This document shows, piece after piece, positions 1 to 6,052 of a DNA stretch of 6,846 nt. The notes under the pieces are model-generated. The model made no database searches. It worked only from the letters and a program-made list of their open reading frames with translations, and was not told the origin of the DNA. Each line of letters starts with the position of its first letter. Positions within the stretch are counted from its first letter, which is position 1. The stretch covers positions 1 to 6,846 of the forward strand of contig JASHSW010000086.1 of NCBI GenBank assembly GCA_030038595.1, read 5' to 3'. Both the position numbers and the translations under genes were made by a program. This DNA comes from Methylovirgula sp. (GTDB lineage Bacteria; Pseudomonadota; Alphaproteobacteria; Rhizobiales; Beijerinckiaceae).

Positions 1-461
1 TCATAGACGGGCCGTTTGAACGGGACGACGAGCTCGGCGAGTCGATCCATCTTTTCCCAGCGCCAAGCATCGAATTCGGGATGCTCAATGCCGGCCGGAG
101 CCGTGATGTCGATCTCCCGGTCGTCGCCTAGGAAACGTAGCGCAAACCATTTCTGCTTTTGCCCGCGGAACCGTCCCTTCCAAGCGGTTTGCGCCGATTC
201 TTGCGGCACATCGTAGGTATACCAGCCGGGAGCTTCGGCGAGCAGGCGGGTCGAAGAGACGTTGATCTCCTCATAGAGCTCGCGCCGCGCCGCTTCGTAG
301 GGATCTTCATCCGCGTCGATGCCGCCTTGCGGCATCTGCCATTCATAGCCGGGGATCTTGATTTCCGGCCGGTGCTTTTTGCGCCGCCCGATAAAGACGA
401 GGCCTTCATTGTTGAGCAGCATCACGCCGACACAAGGACGGTAGTTGGCGGGATCGGGCAT
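1..461 (-). CDS. rppH: RNA pyrophosphohydrolase RppH (Nudix), 3' end cut by window edge
   Basis: This Nudix hydrolase removes pyrophosphate from triphosphorylated mRNA 5' ends (also acting on dinucleoside polyphosphates in the family), leaving a monophosphate that stimulates RNase E decay in the cytoplasm. The translation from the ATG at 461 begins [20 protein letters not shown]. The RppH-type segment EWQMPQGG leads into a Nudix box at about residues 47-69 (GGIDADE, then [10 protein letters not shown]), with the metal-binding EE pair intact. The usual glycine near the end of the box is asparagine, a substitution I recall in other Rhizobiales RppH proteins. Later family landmarks are [19 protein letters not shown] and HPEFDAWRW. 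The window holds 153 codons; relatives are about 160-175 residues, so only a short tail is missing. The start lies three bases after the stop of the upstream deacetylase gene, and its GAGG sits very close to the ATG, which suggests coupled translation. I am sure of family and function. Confidence 0.95.
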   Translation of the reverse strand, partial: MPDPANYRPCVGVMLLNNEGLVFIGRRKKHRPEIKIPGYEWQMPQGGIDADEDPYEAARRELYEEINVSSTRLLAEAPGWYTYDVPQESAQTAWKGRFRGQKQKWFALRFLGDDREIDITAPAGIEHPEFDAWRWEKMDRLAELVVPFKRPVY

Positions 462-464
462 GCC

Positions 465-1655
465 TCAAGGATCGCTAGTAACGACGGCCGGCACCGCTTT
501 GCCGACCGCGGCGCTGAGAGGAATGAGGACCAGCCCGTTTGCCTGCGCGGCGCGGGCAAACCGGGCGATCTTTTCGATGCTTTGCGGCAATGCGCTCGCC
601 ACGCCGACGGCGAGCCCCTTGTCGCGCGCCACGGCTTCGAGCTGAACGAGCGCCGCGTCGATTCCTTCGGGGGTCGCGTCGATGATGACATCCGCCCTGA
701 CGGCGGGAAGTCCCGCGGTTGCGGCGAGCGTCAACGCCTCGCTTTGCGGGGAGGATCCATCGTCGAGGTAGAGAAGGCCGCGGTTGGCGATCTCGCGCAG
801 GATGGGAGAGAAGGCGGCGGGATCGGCGGTCAATTTCGCACCAAGGAAATTCGCAACTCCGGTATAGCCGGTGAAGCGGCTCAGCAGCCAATGTAGATTG
901 TCGGTGTTCTCGGCGACGCTCGCATTCGAGAGAAGCGTGTGCGGGCCGGGATTGGTCTGCGGATAGTCGATCGGCTCCATGGGAAGTTGCAGGATCACCT
1001 CGTGGCCCTGGGCGCGCGCCGCGGCGACGGCGGCGGAGAGATTGTTGCCGTAGGGCGCAAAAGCAAGCGTGACGACGCCCGGAAGATCGACAATCGCCGA
1101 CTGGGTTGCCGAGGGACTGAGGCCGAGGCCACCGACAAGCAGAGCGATGCGCGGCGCATTCGTCTTGGCGGCCGGCGTGACGAGCGGCCGGGCGTAGACA
1201 TCGGCGGGGCGCGCGCCGTCGGCGCCGATGCGCGGCAGCGGCCCGTAGCGGCTCGGCTCGACGAGCCGCGGGTCGGGGGCGGGCGCCAGCGTCACGTCGA
1301 GGGCGCGCGGCACTTCGATGATCGTCGCGCCCGGCGCGGTGCCGCCGCCGGCACGGACGACCTTGACGCCGCTCTTTTGTTCAAGCTGCGCGGCGTCCTC
1401 GACCGTAGTTACTTCGCGCGCCCTGTCGGCGTTGTGCGTTTCGTTCGGAGGCGTGGTCGCGACGGCCGCCGCCGGGGCGATCGTCGCAACGGCCTGCGGC
1501 TCGCCTCCGGACGGATTGCCGTAGAAGTAGAGCCCCCCGAAACCGCCAAGCAACGCCGCTGCCAAGCTCGCCGCAAAGATCGCACGAAGCGGCAAGCGCC
1601 GGAGCGGCCGGCGCCTGTCCCGACCGAGGGGATCGTAAAGATCGTCGCCTGCCAT
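465..1655 (-). CDS. Divergent polysaccharide deacetylase family protein (YibQ-like), membrane-anchored
   Basis: The 396-residue protein has a basic N-terminus (RDRRRPLRRLPLR), one membrane segment at about residues 24-46, and an Ala/Pro-rich linker to about 165. The C-terminal domain at about 166-384 resembles the divergent polysaccharide deacetylase family (Pfam Polysacc_deac_2, E. coli YibQ). Landmarks are PRIALLVGGLGLS, VVTLAFAPYGNNL, HEVILQLPMEP and RGLLYLDDG. It should sit in the inner membrane with its domain in the periplasm; the family's substrate is not settled. The Asp-Asp usual in the first motif is Gly175-Gly176, and the second His expected in HEVLIHLPM is Gln223, so activity is doubtful. 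I chose the ATG at 1655 because MAGDDLYDPLGRD looks like relatives' N-termini. An in-frame ATG at 1730 would add 25 residues but overlaps a putative -10 box. It lies downstream of the ctpA terminator and is followed three bases later by rppH. Confidence 0.87.
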   Translation of the reverse strand: MAGDDLYDPLGRDRRRPLRRLPLRAIFAASLAAALLGGFGGLYFYGNPSGGEPQAVATIAPAAAVATTPPNETHNADRAREVTTVEDAAQLEQKSGVKVVRAGGGTAPGATIIEVPRALDVTLAPAPDPRLVEPSRYGPLPRIGADGARPADVYARPLVTPAAKTNAPRIALLVGGLGLSPSATQSAIVDLPGVVTLAFAPYGNNLSAAVAAARAQGHEVILQLPMEPIDYPQTNPGPHTLLSNASVAENTDNLHWLLSRFTGYTGVANFLGAKLTADPAAFSPILREIANRGLLYLDDGSSPQSEALTLAATAGLPAVRADVIIDATPEGIDAALVQLEAVARDKGLAVGVASALPQSIEKIARFARAAQANGLVLIPLSAAVGKAVPAVVTSDP

Positions 1656-1725
1656 CGTACTGGCATCCCGGCTCGCCGAACTTCGATCGGGTCGACCCAA
1701 GCGGCGAATCACGTTTCTCCGGCGA

Positions 1726-1754
1726 ATCATACACGCCGGACGTGTTCGCCGAAA
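1726..1754 (-). promoter_or_regulatory. Candidate promoter for the deacetylase-rppH unit
   Basis: Reading the minus strand, TATGAT (1731-1726) is a good -10 hexamer. A weak -35, TTTCGG (1754-1749), lies 17 bases upstream. Transcription would start near 1719, giving a leader of about 60 bases to the ATG at 1655. The location just downstream of the ctpA terminator is where a new promoter is needed. The -10 box covers the alternative ATG at 1730, so if the promoter is real that upstream start cannot be used. Only hexamer matching supports it. Confidence 0.35.
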
Positions 1755-1774
1755 CCGGACCGGTGGCGGACAAA

Positions 1775-1811
1775 AGAAAGGTCCCGCAATCGGGGATTGC
1801 GGGACCTTTCG
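1775..1811 (-). terminator. Intrinsic terminator after ctpA
   Basis: There is a perfect 16-base inverted repeat: GAAAGGTCCCGCAATC at 1776-1791 and GATTGCGGGACCTTTC at 1795-1810, with a three-base loop at 1792-1794. On the minus strand the stem is followed by TTTTG, and together with the TTTC of the stem this makes a U-rich run (UUUCUUUUG). It begins about 20 bases past the ctpA stop codon and is oriented to end the rsfS-rlmH-envC-ctpA transcript. Confidence 0.9.
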
Positions 1812-1829
1812 TTACCGATGCGCCGCAGC

Positions 1830-3218
1830 TCAGGGCGTCTTGCTGTTATCGTCGGAATCGGGCGGAGCGGCGTTGCCGCCCGGGCCTGCGACCGTAGGCG
1901 TGGGGATCGCCGAGTTACTCGGGGTGTTGGCGGCCCGCGTCACGCCGCGCAGCAGATCTTCCGCGGCGATGAGCTGTTTGTCGTTCTTCGGATCCGGCGG
2001 AACATACGCCTGCGAGCCGTGCTCTTCCACCTTGCCGTTCAAAAGGTGACCCTTGAGCGACGCCTCGCCTTTGATGTCGTCCTTGTCCACCAGATCGGCC
2101 GGCACATCCTCCGCCACTTCGATGTCCGGCTCGATTCCCTGGGCCTGAATCGAACGGCCCGACGGGGTGTAGTAGCGCGCCGTAGTCAGGCGCAGCGCGC
2201 CGTTGTCCGGACCGAGCGGAATGATGGTCTGCACCGAGCCCTTGCCGAACGAACGCGTGCCGATGATGGTGGCGCGCTTATGGTCCTGCAGCGCACCGGC
2301 GACGATCTCCGAAGCCGACGCGGAGCCGCCGTTGATCAGCACGACCAGCGGCTTGCCCTTCGAAAGATCGCCGGGCCGGGCGTTGTAGCGCATCGTTTCG
2401 TCGGCGTTGCGGCCGCGCGTCGAGACGATCTCGCCGTGGTCGATGAAGGCGTTGACCACGGCAATCGACTGGTCGAGCAGGCCGCCGGGATTGTTGCGTA
2501 GGTCGAGGATATAACCTTTGAGTTTGTCACCCGGCATTTCGCTCTGGAACTTCAAGATGGCATCACGCACGCCGTCGGCGGTCTGCTCGTTGAACTGCGT
2601 AATCCGGATATAGCCGATGTCGTCGCCTTCCTGATGGGAACGCACCGATTTGATCTGGATGATGGCGCGGGTCAGCTTGATGTCGCGCGCTTCCTTCTTG
2701 GGGCCGCGCAGAATTTTCAAGGTGACCGTCGTATCGGGCGCGCCGCGCATCTTGTCGACCGCTTGATTGAGCGTCATTCCATCGACGTCTTCGCCGTCGA
2801 TGGCCGAGATAATGTCGCCGGAGAGAATGCCGGCGCGGGAAGCGGGCGTATCGTCGATGGGGGTGACGACTTTGATGAGCCCGTTGTCCTCGGTGACTTC
2901 GATGCCGAGGCCGCCGAACTCGCCGCGCGTCTGCACCTGCATGTCGTTGAAGCTCTTCGCATCCATGTAGCTCGAATGCGGATCGAGCGACCCCAACATT
3001 CCGTTGATCGCCGCCTCGATCAGCTTTTTATCATCGGGTTTTTCGACGTAATCGGAACGGATCTTCTCGAACACGTCGCCGAACAGATTGAGGCTACGAT
3101 AGGTCTCGGCAGAATCGGCCCGGGCAACGGTACCCGAGGTGAACCACGTCTGCGTCCCTATCAGAGCAGTAGACGCGCCGAGCACGGCGCCGACCAACAG
3201 AATTGAAATTTTGCGCAT
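1830..3218 (-). CDS. ctpA: Carboxy-terminal processing protease CtpA (S41 family)
   Basis: This 462-residue serine protease of the CtpA/Prc family trims or degrades exported proteins from their C-termini in the periplasm; its substrate here cannot be read from sequence. An N-terminal hydrophobic segment (about residues 4-22) and an ARA motif ending at residue 34 look like a signal peptide or anchor. A PDZ domain follows at about 98-172 (GEFGGLGIEV, SRAGILSGDIISAIDGEDV). The S41 core runs from about 200 to 370 with LDLRNNPGGLL, NGGSASASE and RSFGKGSVQ. Ser301 and Lys326 fit the catalytic dyad; their 25-residue spacing matches the Ser372/Lys397 pair I recall from the D1-processing protease. Gln330 is also in place. 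The last 30 or so residues are Pro/Asn/Asp-rich and probably disordered. The ATG shares its A with the TAA of envC (TAATG), so translation is coupled. A longer reading frame running upstream to 4691 is a shadow of envC. Confidence 0.96.
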   Translation of the reverse strand: MRKISILLVGAVLGASTALIGTQTWFTSGTVARADSAETYRSLNLFGDVFEKIRSDYVEKPDDKKLIEAAINGMLGSLDPHSSYMDAKSFNDMQVQTRGEFGGLGIEVTEDNGLIKVVTPIDDTPASRAGILSGDIISAIDGEDVDGMTLNQAVDKMRGAPDTTVTLKILRGPKKEARDIKLTRAIIQIKSVRSHQEGDDIGYIRITQFNEQTADGVRDAILKFQSEMPGDKLKGYILDLRNNPGGLLDQSIAVVNAFIDHGEIVSTRGRNADETMRYNARPGDLSKGKPLVVLINGGSASASEIVAGALQDHKRATIIGTRSFGKGSVQTIIPLGPDNGALRLTTARYYTPSGRSIQAQGIEPDIEVAEDVPADLVDKDDIKGEASLKGHLLNGKVEEHGSQAYVPPDPKNDKQLIAAEDLLRGVTRAANTPSNSAIPTPTVAGPGGNAAPPDSDDNSKTP

Positions 3219-4624
3219 TATCCGCGAGCCCTTTGCATGTCCGGCTTCGCCCACCATGGGCCCGGATCGATCGCCGCCCCGTCTTTCCGAAACTCCACAT
3301 AGAGAATGGGCTGCACCGCGCCAATTGCGATAGCCGCGGCGGTCTTGACAGACCCGTCGCCCATGTTGGCAACAGGTTCCCCGGCGAGGACGAATTGTCC
3401 TGCCTCCACGTTGATCCGCTCCATTCCAGCCAAGACCATATAATAACCGCTCCCGGCATTGATGATCAAGAGTTGTCCGTAACTGCGATAGGGTCCCGAG
3501 AAGGCGACCCAGCCGTCGTACGGCGCGGCGACCACGGCGCGCGGCTGCGTCGCGACGAGCAGGCCCTTTTCGGTTCCGCCAAAGCCGTCCGGCGAGCCGT
3601 ACGAGCGAATGATCGTCCCGGAGACGGGCATTGGTAACAAACCTTTGACGTCGGCAAAGGCCATCGCCGGAGCAAGGCGGCCCGGATCGTTGAACGGCGA
3701 GACATTTTTGTGATTGCCGGCTTCCGCCTCGGCGGCACGCGCCGCGTCGGCCTTGCGTGCCTCTTCTGCGGCACGTTTGGCCCCCGCCAGTTCGGCCTCG
3801 CTGCGCGTGATGAGCTGCATCAGATTCGAAGCTTGGCTGGCAAGTTTGGCGGCCCGATCCTGCTCGGCTGCGAGCGCCTGCTGGGCGACCCCGAGCGCCG
3901 CCTGGCGCGCATCGATCAACGCTGCGAGCTTTTGTCGCTGCTCGCCGAGATCCTGTGCCTGTTGCGCGAGCTGTGCTTTTTCGGCGGCGATCGACTGGCG
4001 AAGCTGGATGAGATCGGACAAGTCGCTGGCCAGCGCCTCCGTCTCGGCGCGCATCTGCGGAAGCACGGCGCCGAGCAGCATCGACGTGCGGATCGCTTTC
4101 AGCATGTCCTCGGGCGCCACCAACAAAACCGGCGGCGGCGTGCGCCCCATTCTCTGCAGCGAAGCGAGAACTTCGGCGATCACCGCGCGCCGGCTTTCCA
4201 GCGAACGGCGGATCGCCTGCTCTCGGCCGTTCAGATTTTCGATCCGTGCCTCGGCTTCGCTGACCTTCGTTTCCGCGGCGCTCACCCGCTGCGTGGTCGC
4301 AATCAATGCCGCTTCGAGTCGCGCCCGGTCGCCGCGCAGGCTCTCGATCTGAGCCTCGATCTTGCGCCGCTGCTGCGCGGATTCCTGAATCGTGTCTTGG
4401 ATGCCTTCGAGCTCGCTCTGCCGGTTGGAAAGATCCTGCGCCTTGTCTTCGAGACTCGGCTGCGGGCTGGGCGTCGAAGGCGCCGAGTTCCGGAGGAGCT
4501 GGGCGGCCTGCGGCGGCTGGGCGCGGGCGGCGGGCGCGGCGAAGAGCAGGAATATCGCCGCAATCGGGACCGTCGGCGCGAAACGCGCAGTCAATTCGTT
4601 CGTCCCAAAACCGCACCCGGTCAT
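3218..4624 (-). CDS. envC: Murein hydrolase activator EnvC-type protein (degenerate LytM/M23 domain)
   Basis: The 468-residue exported protein has a signal peptide with a hydrophobic core at about residues 18-32 and a likely cleavage after ARA at residue 35. Long coiled-coil regions follow at about 57-160 and 190-300, rich in Ala, Glu, Gln and Arg. A C-terminal LytM (M23-like) domain spans about 329-458 (PVSGTIIRSYG, APYDGWVAFSGPY, PILYVEFRKDG). This is the EnvC architecture: such proteins activate peptidoglycan amidases at the division site and do not cut murein themselves. The LytM domain contains no histidine, so zinc ligands are absent; TEKGLLV and YVEFRKDG stand where metal motifs would be. 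The ATG at 4624 has a poor ribosome binding site. A TTG at 4594, preceded by GGGA, would give a more compact signal peptide and is a credible alternative. It lies 73 bases after rlmH and overlaps ctpA by one base. Confidence 0.92.
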   Translation of the reverse strand: MTGCGFGTNELTARFAPTVPIAAIFLLFAAPAARAQPPQAAQLLRNSAPSTPSPQPSLEDKAQDLSNRQSELEGIQDTIQESAQQRRKIEAQIESLRGDRARLEAALIATTQRVSAAETKVSEAEARIENLNGREQAIRRSLESRRAVIAEVLASLQRMGRTPPPVLLVAPEDMLKAIRTSMLLGAVLPQMRAETEALASDLSDLIQLRQSIAAEKAQLAQQAQDLGEQRQKLAALIDARQAALGVAQQALAAEQDRAAKLASQASNLMQLITRSEAELAGAKRAAEEARKADAARAAEAEAGNHKNVSPFNDPGRLAPAMAFADVKGLLPMPVSGTIIRSYGSPDGFGGTEKGLLVATQPRAVVAAPYDGWVAFSGPYRSYGQLLIINAGSGYYMVLAGMERINVEAGQFVLAGEPVANMGDGSVKTAAAIAIGAVQPILYVEFRKDGAAIDPGPWWAKPDMQRARG

Positions 4625-4697
4625 GTTTTTTGCCGCGAATCGCAGTTTGCGAAGCTAGCAAGGACGAAAGTAAGGCGCCACCGCGCCGCAATCGCGT

Positions 4698-5177
4698 TCA
4701 GGCTCGATGATAGGGGTGCCCGGAAAGGATTGTGAGCGCCCGATAGATCTGCTCCGCCACCATGATGCGCGCCAGCTGGTGCGGCCAGGTCATGGCGCCG
4801 AACGCAAGAACAAGATCGGCTTCGGCGCGGAGTTCGGCATCGAGTCCGTCCGGGCCGCCGACGATGAGGCCGACGAGCGACGCGCCTTGATCGCGGCTGC
4901 GGCCGAGGTCGGCCGCAAATTCGCCGGTCGTAAGATTTTTGCCGCTCTCGTCGCAGGCGATCCGCCGTTGCGCGGTGCCGAGCAGCGCGCGAATCGCCTT
5001 TGCTTCATCGCGCTTTCGGTCCTGCGGGCGATGCGCGCGGCTCTCCCCGATCTCGCGGTGCTCGACGTCGAGCCCAAGCCCTCGCCCCGCCGTCGCGGCG
5101 CGTTTGAGGTAACGCTGGATCAGCTCCCGTTGCGGGCCGGCCTTGGTACGTCCGACCGTGACGAGGAGAAGACGCAA
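4698..5177 (-). CDS. rlmH: 23S rRNA (pseudouridine1915-N3)-methyltransferase RlmH
   Basis: This 159-residue SPOUT-class enzyme uses S-adenosylmethionine to methylate N3 of pseudouridine 1915 in helix 69 of 23S rRNA on the assembled ribosome. E. coli RlmH has 155 residues. Visible landmarks are the N-terminal MRLLLVTVGRTK, the AdoMet-binding loop VGGPDG with LVLAFGAMTWPHQLARIMVAEQIYRA, and the diagnostic C-terminus HPYHRA. The start is TTG at 5177. No ATG or GTG fits, because the rsfS stop codon (5184-5186) lies in the same frame just two codons upstream. A GUGGG stretch inside the last rsfS codons could act as ribosome binding site, implying translation by reinitiation after rsfS. Confidence 0.95.
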   Translation of the reverse strand: MRLLLVTVGRTKAGPQRELIQRYLKRAATAGRGLGLDVEHREIGESRAHRPQDRKRDEAKAIRALLGTAQRRIACDESGKNLTTGEFAADLGRSRDQGASLVGLIVGGPDGLDAELRAEADLVLAFGAMTWPHQLARIMVAEQIYRALTILSGHPYHRA

Positions 5178-5183
5178 GGGAGT

Positions 5184-5612
5184 TCAACCCACATGCCGTC
5201 CGCTGGGCCGATCTCTGCCCCACATCTTCTCGAGATTGTAGAACTGACGCACTTCGGGACGGAACAAATGCACGAGCACGTCGCCGGCATCGACCAGAAC
5301 CCAGTCGCAATGCGGCAGTCCCTCGACGCGCGGGGTACGGAGCCCGGCGTCCTTGATCCCTTGGATCACGCGTTCGGCGATCGCTCCGACATGAATGCTG
5401 GAGCGGCCGGTGGCGATAATCATGGTATCGGCGAGGGGAGTCTTGCCATGCAGGTCGAGGCAGACGACGTTTTCTGCTTTGGCATCTTCGAGACGCGCCA
5501 GAACGGTCTCGGCGAGCAAGCCGGCATCAGGTTCAGCCGAACCTTGCACCGGAGGAAACGGTAAACCTACCGTCTCACGGGAAATCATACGAATCAGCGC
5601 TTCGATCCTCAT
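5184..5612 (-). CDS. rsfS: Ribosome silencing factor RsfS
   Basis: RsfS (Iojap/DUF143 family) binds protein uL14 on the 50S subunit and blocks joining with 30S when nutrients are short. The conserved core is clear: LARLEDAKAENVVCLDL, ADTMIIATGRSS, HVGAIAERV, then CDWVLVDAGDVLVHLFRPEV and QFYNLEKMW near the C-terminus. From the ATG at 5612 the product has 142 residues; from the ATG at 5588 it has 134. Neither has a good ribosome binding site, so the start is uncertain. The frame stays open upstream to 5798, but that stretch has no family-like sequence and I exclude it. The gene leads the minus-strand operon, and rlmH follows six bases after its stop. In many alphaproteobacteria nadD lies directly upstream of rsfS; here it does not. 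Confidence 0.93.
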   Translation of the reverse strand: MRIEALIRMISRETVGLPFPPVQGSAEPDAGLLAETVLARLEDAKAENVVCLDLHGKTPLADTMIIATGRSSIHVGAIAERVIQGIKDAGLRTPRVEGLPHCDWVLVDAGDVLVHLFRPEVRQFYNLEKMWGRDRPSGRHVG

Positions 5613-5647
5613 TCGGAATGATTCGGCGTTCAGATCTACCGAATTCT

Positions 5648-5662
5648 GAAAGCACCGCTTTC
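5648..5662. other. Small hairpin in the likely rsfS leader
   Basis: GAAAGC (5648-5653) and GCTTTC (5657-5662) form a perfect six-base stem with a three-base loop, about 36 bases upstream of the rsfS ATG at 5612. No U-run follows on either strand, so it is not a convincing terminator. It could be leader RNA structure or chance. Confidence 0.3.
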
Positions 5663-5678
5663 TACCACGGCACCGATT

Positions 5679-5707
5679 AACATGGCGTAATCCGACGTTT
5701 TTTTCAA
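5679..5707 (-). promoter_or_regulatory. Candidate promoter for the rsfS-rlmH-envC-ctpA unit
   Basis: On the minus strand a good -35 hexamer, TTGAAA (5707-5702), is followed after 17 bases by a poor -10, CATGTT (5684-5679). Transcription would start near 5672, giving a leader of about 60 bases to the ATG at 5612 that contains the small hairpin at 5648-5662. A promoter is expected here because no minus-strand gene is seen upstream, but these exact boxes are only a guess. Confidence 0.28.
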
Positions 5708-6040
5708 TGCGGCGCGGAGCCCAATCCAGTCCGGCGCAGTCGCGTCGGGCTTTTGATTGAGACAATGCCACGAAGATGGCCCCGGCAGCCGCCAGCATTC
5801 GCGCCGCGCCGTCGCGAAGAACGCCAGCAACGCAAGTTGTGCGCGCAGTGGCTGTCTCGAAATTTCAAGAGCACCACGCCCTTTGTTTAAGCAGAATGGC
5901 AGCTCTCTATACCGGGGTTCATGCCTCAATTCGCGTCACGCCCGGCGCTTTGTCGGCGCATAACTCGAAGTTGGCCACTTAACAATGTCGCATTGCACGA
6001 CGGCGGCTGGCGTATTACTCAGATTTGAATCTTTCCGGGC

Positions 6041-6045
6041 AGGAG
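6041..6045 (+). promoter_or_regulatory. Ribosome binding site that fixes the sdhC GTG start
   Basis: AGGAG lies seven bases before the GTG at 6053. No in-frame ATG exists nearby; the next methionine is residue 30, inside the conserved domain. This site therefore decides the GTG start. Confidence 0.8.
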
Positions 6046-6052
6046 CGGGCGG

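Larger units (their letters stand above)
5613..6052. other. Gene-poor divergent region between rsfS and sdhC
   Basis: These 440 bases hold no gene I can support. Short open frames exist on both strands, the longest on the minus strand at 5636-5929 (97 codons), but their translations are Arg/Ala-rich, have no recognisable domain, and lack good ribosome binding sites. The region must carry promoters for both divergent units. On the plus side TATTAC at 6013-6018 is a weak -10 candidate for sdhC, without a convincing -35. Two short dyads lie near sdhC: CAATG-TCG-CATTG at 5983-5995 and AGATT-TG-AATCT at 6021-6032. I looked for remnants of nadD, the usual neighbour of rsfS, and saw none. Confidence 0.6.

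Noticed and set aside
159..896. A 245-codon plus-strand open frame opposite rppH and the deacetylase gene
   Set aside because: It is antisense to two recognised genes, with Arg/Gly-rich shadow composition.
939..2501. A 520-codon open frame on the plus strand, opposite the deacetylase and ctpA genes
   Set aside because: Its translation is Arg/Gly/Asp-rich with no domain, and it lies across two clear minus-strand genes, the terminator and the gap between them. It is a typical antisense shadow of GC-rich coding DNA.
3219..4691. An upstream extension of the ctpA frame to 4691, giving a 953-residue fusion-like protein
   Set aside because: The extension is an out-of-frame shadow of envC (Arg/Gly-rich, no domain). 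The true CtpA start at 3218 has a normal signal sequence and overlaps the envC stop by one base.
3710..4735. Plus-strand open frames of 341 and 212 codons opposite envC
   Set aside because: They are antisense to the repetitive coiled-coil coding region of envC. Their composition simply mirrors the Ala/Glu/Arg codons, and they have no recognisable domain.
4707..5564. A 285-codon plus-strand open frame opposite rlmH and rsfS
   Set aside because: It covers two well-conserved minus-strand genes and shows no family motif.
5610..5620. CATTC-G-GAATG dyad over the rsfS ATG at 5612
   Set aside because: The one-base centre cannot form an RNA hairpin, and a five-base dyad is expected by chance; nothing else points to an operator here.
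5636..5929. A 97-codon minus-strand open frame upstream of rsfS, considered as a small gene or a nadD remnant
   Set aside because: It has no ribosome binding site or domain, and no stretch resembling NadD; composition is that of non-coding GC-rich DNA.
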